Of a DNA stretch of 10,596 nucleotides, positions 7,414 through 10,596 are shown one piece after another. Source of the DNA: UBA7328 sp036479115 (GTDB lineage: Bacteria; Bacteroidota; Bacteroidia; Chitinophagales; Saprospiraceae); the NCBI GenBank assembly GCA_036479115.1, contig JAZGFD010000332.1:1-10596 (forward strand), in the 5' to 3' direction. Numbering within the stretch: position 1 is the first letter of the stretch; each line of letters opens with the position of its first letter. The position numbers were made by a program, and so were the translations under genes. The notes beneath the pieces were generated by a model. That model saw only the letters and a program-made list of their open reading frames with translations, was not told the DNA's origin and did not search any database.

Positions 7414-9429
7414 ATGAAAAAAACTTTACTAACTATTTTTTCTTTTGCTTTAATGATTACACTTGGATTTTCACAGACATTTTCTGATGATTTTGAAGGA
7501 TATAATGTTGGAGATTACTTAGGGTCTAGTGCTCCAGAATGGACAACATGGGATGGTTCTGTTGGAGGGGCTTCTGATGTAAAAATTGTTGATGATAAGG
7601 CAAATAGTGGAACAAAATCGATTAAATTTTCTTCTGTTGCTGCTAATGGTGGACCGCAGGATGTAGTATTGTACTTTGGAGACAACAAACTGACAACTGG
7701 ACAATTAGACTTTAGTACTGCAATATATGTTGGAACTGGTGCTTATTTTAATTTTCAAGCAGAAAAAACTATCGGTACTACATGGGCAATGAATGCTTTT
7801 TTTGAAGCAAATGGCGTTGGTCGAATCACAGGAAGTGGAAATGAAACTCTTGTAAACTTCAATTATCCTATGGGTGAGTGGTTTGATTTTAAAATGACTG
7901 TAAATTTTGACGCGAATAAGTGGTCATTTGATATCAATGGAGTATGTGCAGGATCATTTTCTAATCCAAATAATTCAATAGCTTCTATTGATATTTTTCC
8001 GTTGAGTGGTAATTCATTTTATATCGATGATTTTAGTTATGAGTATAATGAAGAGTCGCCAGAAATATTGAATGATGCTAAGTTTTCATTGACAGCTTCT
8101 GAAGAAAATGGATTAGTGGGTACAAAGACAGATTTAAAAGGTGTAATAGGAAATGCTGGTACTACTGCAATAACTTCGTTTGAAGTAGAAATGAATGTAG
8201 ATGGTACCACAACACCTGTAACGGTAGATAATGTGACTATTGAGCAAGGAGCGGCAATGGAATTTGTTATTGCTGATGCTTATGAGATAAGAGAAGGATT
8301 TGCAGAGGTTTCTGCAATGATAACTTCTATAAATGATGGCAATTTTAACGATGAAGACTTATGTAATGATAGTGGTAAAGTATTTTTGTTTGGTAGTGTA
8401 CCTGCACCACACAAAAAAGTTATAGTAGAAGAAGCAACAGGTACTTGGTGTGGATGGTGTCCAAGAGGAACTGTCGCATTAGAGAAAATGAGTCATAAGT
8501 ATCCTGATAGATTTATTGGAATCGCTGTACACAATGGTGATCCAATGGTAGTTGAAGATTATGATACAGGATTAAATGCATCTGGATATCCAAATGCTCT
8601 TGTTAATAGAGGAGCATTTATGGATCCTTCTGTTATAGAAACTCCTTTTTTAGGTGCAGTAAAAGAGCCATCTATCGCATCTATGATACAAGGTGCTAGT
8701 TGGAATGCTGCTTCAAGAGAGCTAAGGATATCAGTAATATTAAAAGCAGAAAAAAACATATCTACTAATCATAAAATCAATGTTGTATTAACTGAAGATG
8801 ATGTAGAAGGTACTGGTTCGTCATGGAAACAAGCTAATTATTTTTCAGGGGCTCAAGATTTAATATCTTATGATGGTACGAATTGGAGAGATCTTCCAGC
8901 GAATGTAACAACGGACTATGATCATGTAGCCAGAGCAATGTTAGCACCATATACAGGACTTGAAAATAGTTTTACTGAAGATTTGAATGTTAATGACGAA
9001 AAAGTATTTAACTTTTCATATGCAGTTTCTTCCGATTTTGATATTACAAAAATGCACATTGTTACAATGATAATCAATCCAGATGGGACAATTGATACTG
9101 GAGAAAGTAATAGTATCGAAGAGGCAGAAGAAAATGGTTATACAGAAACCACAGGAATCGAAGACATTGTTTTTGGTAATGCAGTAAATATATATCCTAA
9201 TCCATTCTCAAACTATACCAATGTGAGTATTAATTTGCCACAAACGACGGATGTTAATATCAAAGTTTCTGATATGACTGGTAAAATTTTGAGAGAGAAG
9301 AACTATACTAATCAATCAGGATATTTCACAACAAAAATTGATGGTACAGCTTTGCCTGCAGGAGTATATCTAATTCACATTAATAGTGATAATGCAAATA
9401 CAACAAAGCGAATTTCTATTGTGAAATAA
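7414..9429 (+). CDS. Secreted multidomain Omp28-family (thioredoxin-like) protein with T9SS sorting domain
   Basis: A 671-residue exported protein. Residues 1-20 are a Sec signal peptide (MKKTLLTIFSFALMITLGFS, probable cleavage before Q21). Residues about 22-210 form a beta-rich, concanavalin/laminin-G-like module that begins 'DDFEGYNVGDYLG' and ends 'FYIDDFSYEY'. Residues about 220-325 look like an Ig/CARDB-type domain. The Omp28-like region (about 333-560) starts 'KKVIVEEATGTWCGWCPRG', a thioredoxin-type CxxC (C346, C349), with 'GYPNALVNR' (391-399) as a likely cis-Pro loop. Residues about 588-671 are a type A T9SS C-terminal domain ('NIYPNPF', 'VSDMTGKIL', 'LPAGVYLIHI', 'RISIVK'). The protein is therefore probably moved across the outer membrane and anchored on the surface or released. 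The redox motif suggests disulfide or thiol chemistry outside the cell, but Omp28 function is not well established. It is flanked by its own promoter and terminator, so probably monocistronic. Confidence 0.9.
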   Translation: MKKTLLTIFSFALMITLGFSQTFSDDFEGYNVGDYLGSSAPEWTTWDGSVGGASDVKIVDDKANSGTKSIKFSSVAANGGPQDVVLYFGDNKLTTGQLDFSTAIYVGTGAYFNFQAEKTIGTTWAMNAFFEANGVGRITGSGNETLVNFNYPMGEWFDFKMTVNFDANKWSFDINGVCAGSFSNPNNSIASIDIFPLSGNSFYIDDFSYEYNEESPEILNDAKFSLTASEENGLVGTKTDLKGVIGNAGTTAITSFEVEMNVDGTTTPVTVDNVTIEQGAAMEFVIADAYEIREGFAEVSAMITSINDGNFNDEDLCNDSGKVFLFGSVPAPHKKVIVEEATGTWCGWCPRGTVALEKMSHKYPDRFIGIAVHNGDPMVVEDYDTGLNASGYPNALVNRGAFMDPSVIETPFLGAVKEPSIASMIQGASWNAASRELRISVILKAEKNISTNHKINVVLTEDDVEGTGSSWKQANYFSGAQDLISYDGTNWRDLPANVTTDYDHVARAMLAPYTGLENSFTEDLNVNDEKVFNFSYAVSSDFDITKMHIVTMIINPDGTIDTGESNSIEEAEENGYTETTGIEDIVFGNAVNIYPNPFSNYTNVSINLPQTTDVNIKVSDMTGKILREKNYTNQSGYFTTKIDGTALPAGVYLIHINSDNANTTKRISIVK

Positions 9430-9466
9430 ATGCAAATTAAAAAGTAATAAAAATACTAGGCAATTT

Positions 9467-9505
9467 AAAGAGGCTGTTTCAATTGAGACAGCCTCTTTCT
9501 ATTTT
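9467..9505 (+). terminator. Strong hairpin, probable intrinsic terminator of the Omp28-like gene
   Basis: AAAGAGGCTGT (9467-9477) pairs perfectly with ACAGCCTCTTT (9488-9498). Three further pairs, one a G-T wobble, can extend the stem to 14 bp with an AATT loop (9481-9484). A short T-rich tract, CTATTTT, follows. It lies 37 bp after the stop codon. The stem is nearly symmetric, but no gene approaches it from the other side. Confidence 0.85.
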
Positions 9506-9707
9506 ACTATTGACAAGTTCTAAATTTCAGGAATCGAATTTAGAGTGTTGATAATTATAGCAGGAGAGGTATGAAAAATGAAATTGATTTAATATAAATA
9601 TCATTTTAAAGCTATTTTATTATATTTATGCAATAATTGTAGGTTTTTACATTCTCCAATCATGGTGAGATGATTAAAATCTATGATGTGGATAAAAATC
9701 CAATACT

Positions 9708-9968
9708 ATGACTCAAAAAGAAAATGCTAAAGCTTACTGGAAAGAAAATTTAAAATACTTGATGATATTGTTAATTATTTGGTTTGTTGTATCATTTGGA
9801 TTTGGAATTTTATTGGTAGATCAATTAAATACTATAAAAATTGGAGGTTTCAAATTGGGCTTTTGGTTTGCACAGCAAGGTGCAATGTATGTATTTGTAG
9901 TATTAATATTCGTATATGTAAGATTGATGAATAAATTAGATAAGAAATACGGATACGACGAGGAATAA
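9708..9968 (+). CDS. DUF4212 small subunit of a sodium:solute symporter
   Basis: An 86-residue membrane protein with two predicted helices (about 16-38 and 52-74). It has the family pattern 'YWKENLKYLMILLIIWFVVSF' (residues 10-30) and 'GFWFAQQGAMYVFVVLIFVYV' (51-71), then a charged tail. DUF4212 proteins are found almost always directly ahead of a VC_2705-type sodium:solute symporter and are described as its putative small subunit. Here that partner begins 21 bp downstream, so the two are almost certainly co-transcribed. An in-frame TAA at 9693-9695 excludes a longer N-terminus. The 209-bp region before it (9499-9707) contains no gene I can support and no clean promoter box. Confidence 0.9.
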   Translation: MTQKENAKAYWKENLKYLMILLIIWFVVSFGFGILLVDQLNTIKIGGFKLGFWFAQQGAMYVFVVLIFVYVRLMNKLDKKYGYDEE

Positions 9969-9989
9969 TAAGTAAATAAAAAAAACACA

Positions 9990-10596
9990 ATGGGTATATT
10001 AACTTGGACATGGATACTTGTCGGGATAACATTTACACTATATATTGGGATTGCTATTTGGGCTAGAGCCGGCTCCTCAAAAGAATTTTATGTTGCAGGA
10101 GGAGGAGTGCCACCACTACTTAATGGTATGGCTACTGCCGCAGATTGGATGTCGGCGGCGTCATTTATATCATTGGCAGGTATTGTGTCATTTACGGGAT
10201 ATGATGGTTCCGTGTATTTACTTGGCTGGACCGGTGGTTATGTATTGTTAGCGTTATTACTAGCACCATACCTTAGGAAGTTCGGGAAATTTACTGTCCC
10301 TGATTTTATTGGTGATCGTTATTACTCTAATACTGCCAGAATAGTTGCAGTTATAGCGGCACTAATCGTATCATTTACATATGTAGCAGGACAGATGCGT
10401 GGAGTTGGTATAGTGTTTTCTAGATACCTCGAAGTAGATATTAATACAGGTGTTTATATTGGGATGGCGATAGTCTTATTCTATGCAGTTTTAGGAGGAA
10501 TGAAAGGTATTACTTATACACAAGTGGCGCAATATTGTGTGTTGATATTTGCATTTATGGTTCCTGCTATATTTATATCTATACAAATGACAGGAA
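9990..10596 (+). CDS. Sodium:solute symporter family (SSS) transporter, large subunit, 3' end outside window
   Basis: Reading from ATG 9990 gives 202 codons open to the window end, about the first third of an SSS (LeuT-fold) permease. Diagnostic stretches are 'KEFYVAGGGVPPLLNGMATA' (31-50), continuing into 'ADWMSAASFISLAGI', then 'LLAPYLRKFGKFTVPDFIGDR' (90-110) and 'LGGMKGITYTQVAQY' (168-182), which resembles the SSS signature segment. Several hydrophobic helices are evident: about 5-25, 48-70, 74-96, 117-135, 154-170 and 178-200. Pairing with the upstream DUF4212 gene points to the VC_2705-like subgroup, relatives of the acetate permease ActP. The substrate, probably a small carboxylate, cannot be determined here. 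The gene shows no frameshift in the visible part. Confidence 0.92.
   Translation, partial: MGILTWTWILVGITFTLYIGIAIWARAGSSKEFYVAGGGVPPLLNGMATAADWMSAASFISLAGIVSFTGYDGSVYLLGWTGGYVLLALLLAPYLRKFGKFTVPDFIGDRYYSNTARIVAVIAALIVSFTYVAGQMRGVGIVFSRYLEVDINTGVYIGMAIVLFYAVLGGMKGITYTQVAQYCVLIFAFMVPAIFISIQMTG

Noticed and set aside
9499..9707. 209-bp gap searched for a small gene, RNA or promoter ahead of the DUF4212 gene.
   Set aside because: It holds only trivial ORFs (for example about eight codons from 9571), no convincing hairpin and no TAnnTTTG box; TATATTTA at 9621-9628 lacks a properly spaced -33 element.
10045..10251. Open frame of 68 codons inside the symporter gene.
   Set aside because: It is out of frame with the clear SSS permease, has no family likeness, and is a shadow of the real gene.
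1..10596. Search for defence system, mobile element, CRISPR or recombination sites.
   Set aside because: I saw no transposase, integrase, nuclease-type genes, repeat arrays or flanking direct repeats; base composition looks even across the window.

Overview
The window reads as chromosomal DNA from a member of the Bacteroidota. The evidence is low GC, TAnnTTTG-type promoter boxes, a secreted protein ending in a type IX secretion (T9SS) sorting domain, an Omp28-family protein, an RprXY-like two-component pair, a BatE-like SH3 tail and a short RsmI-like methyltransferase of the type seen in this phylum. The order below phylum cannot be fixed from this stretch. I see no insertion sequence, prophage, CRISPR array, tRNA or rRNA. 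The content is mostly core metabolism, envelope and regulation, not an accessory island.

Left part (1-3931): the tail of a plus-strand membrane/SH3 protein (probably BatE) converges, with only 7 bp between stop codons, on a minus-strand block. That block, in order of transcription, is nfu-type Fe-S scaffold (3931-3320), sensor histidine kinase (3248-1788), OmpR-class response regulator (1724-1011) and RsmI-like methyltransferase (955-269). Gaps are 55-71 bp and the only good promoter box on this strand lies ahead of the nfu gene, so they may be one transcription unit.

Middle (3932-7244): a 129-bp divergent intergenic region separates the nfu gene from a plus-strand run. This run holds a VanY-type peptidoglycan carboxypeptidase, a 639-residue fusion of a glutamate-cysteine-ligase-like (GCS2) catalytic domain to a CBS pair, and a small tail-anchored protein of unknown function.

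Right part (7245-10596): a T9SS-exported, multidomain Omp28/thioredoxin-like protein with a CGWC motif has its own candidate promoter and a strong hairpin terminator. After a 209-bp gene-free gap comes a DUF4212 small subunit and, 21 bp downstream, the start of its sodium:solute symporter partner, which runs off the window.

I found no convincing undescribed multi-gene system. The most useful leads are the possible non-ATG start of the RsmI-like gene, the GCS2-CBS fusion, the secreted CxxC protein, the unassigned sensor domain of the histidine kinase, and the linkage of the Fe-S scaffold to the two-component pair.
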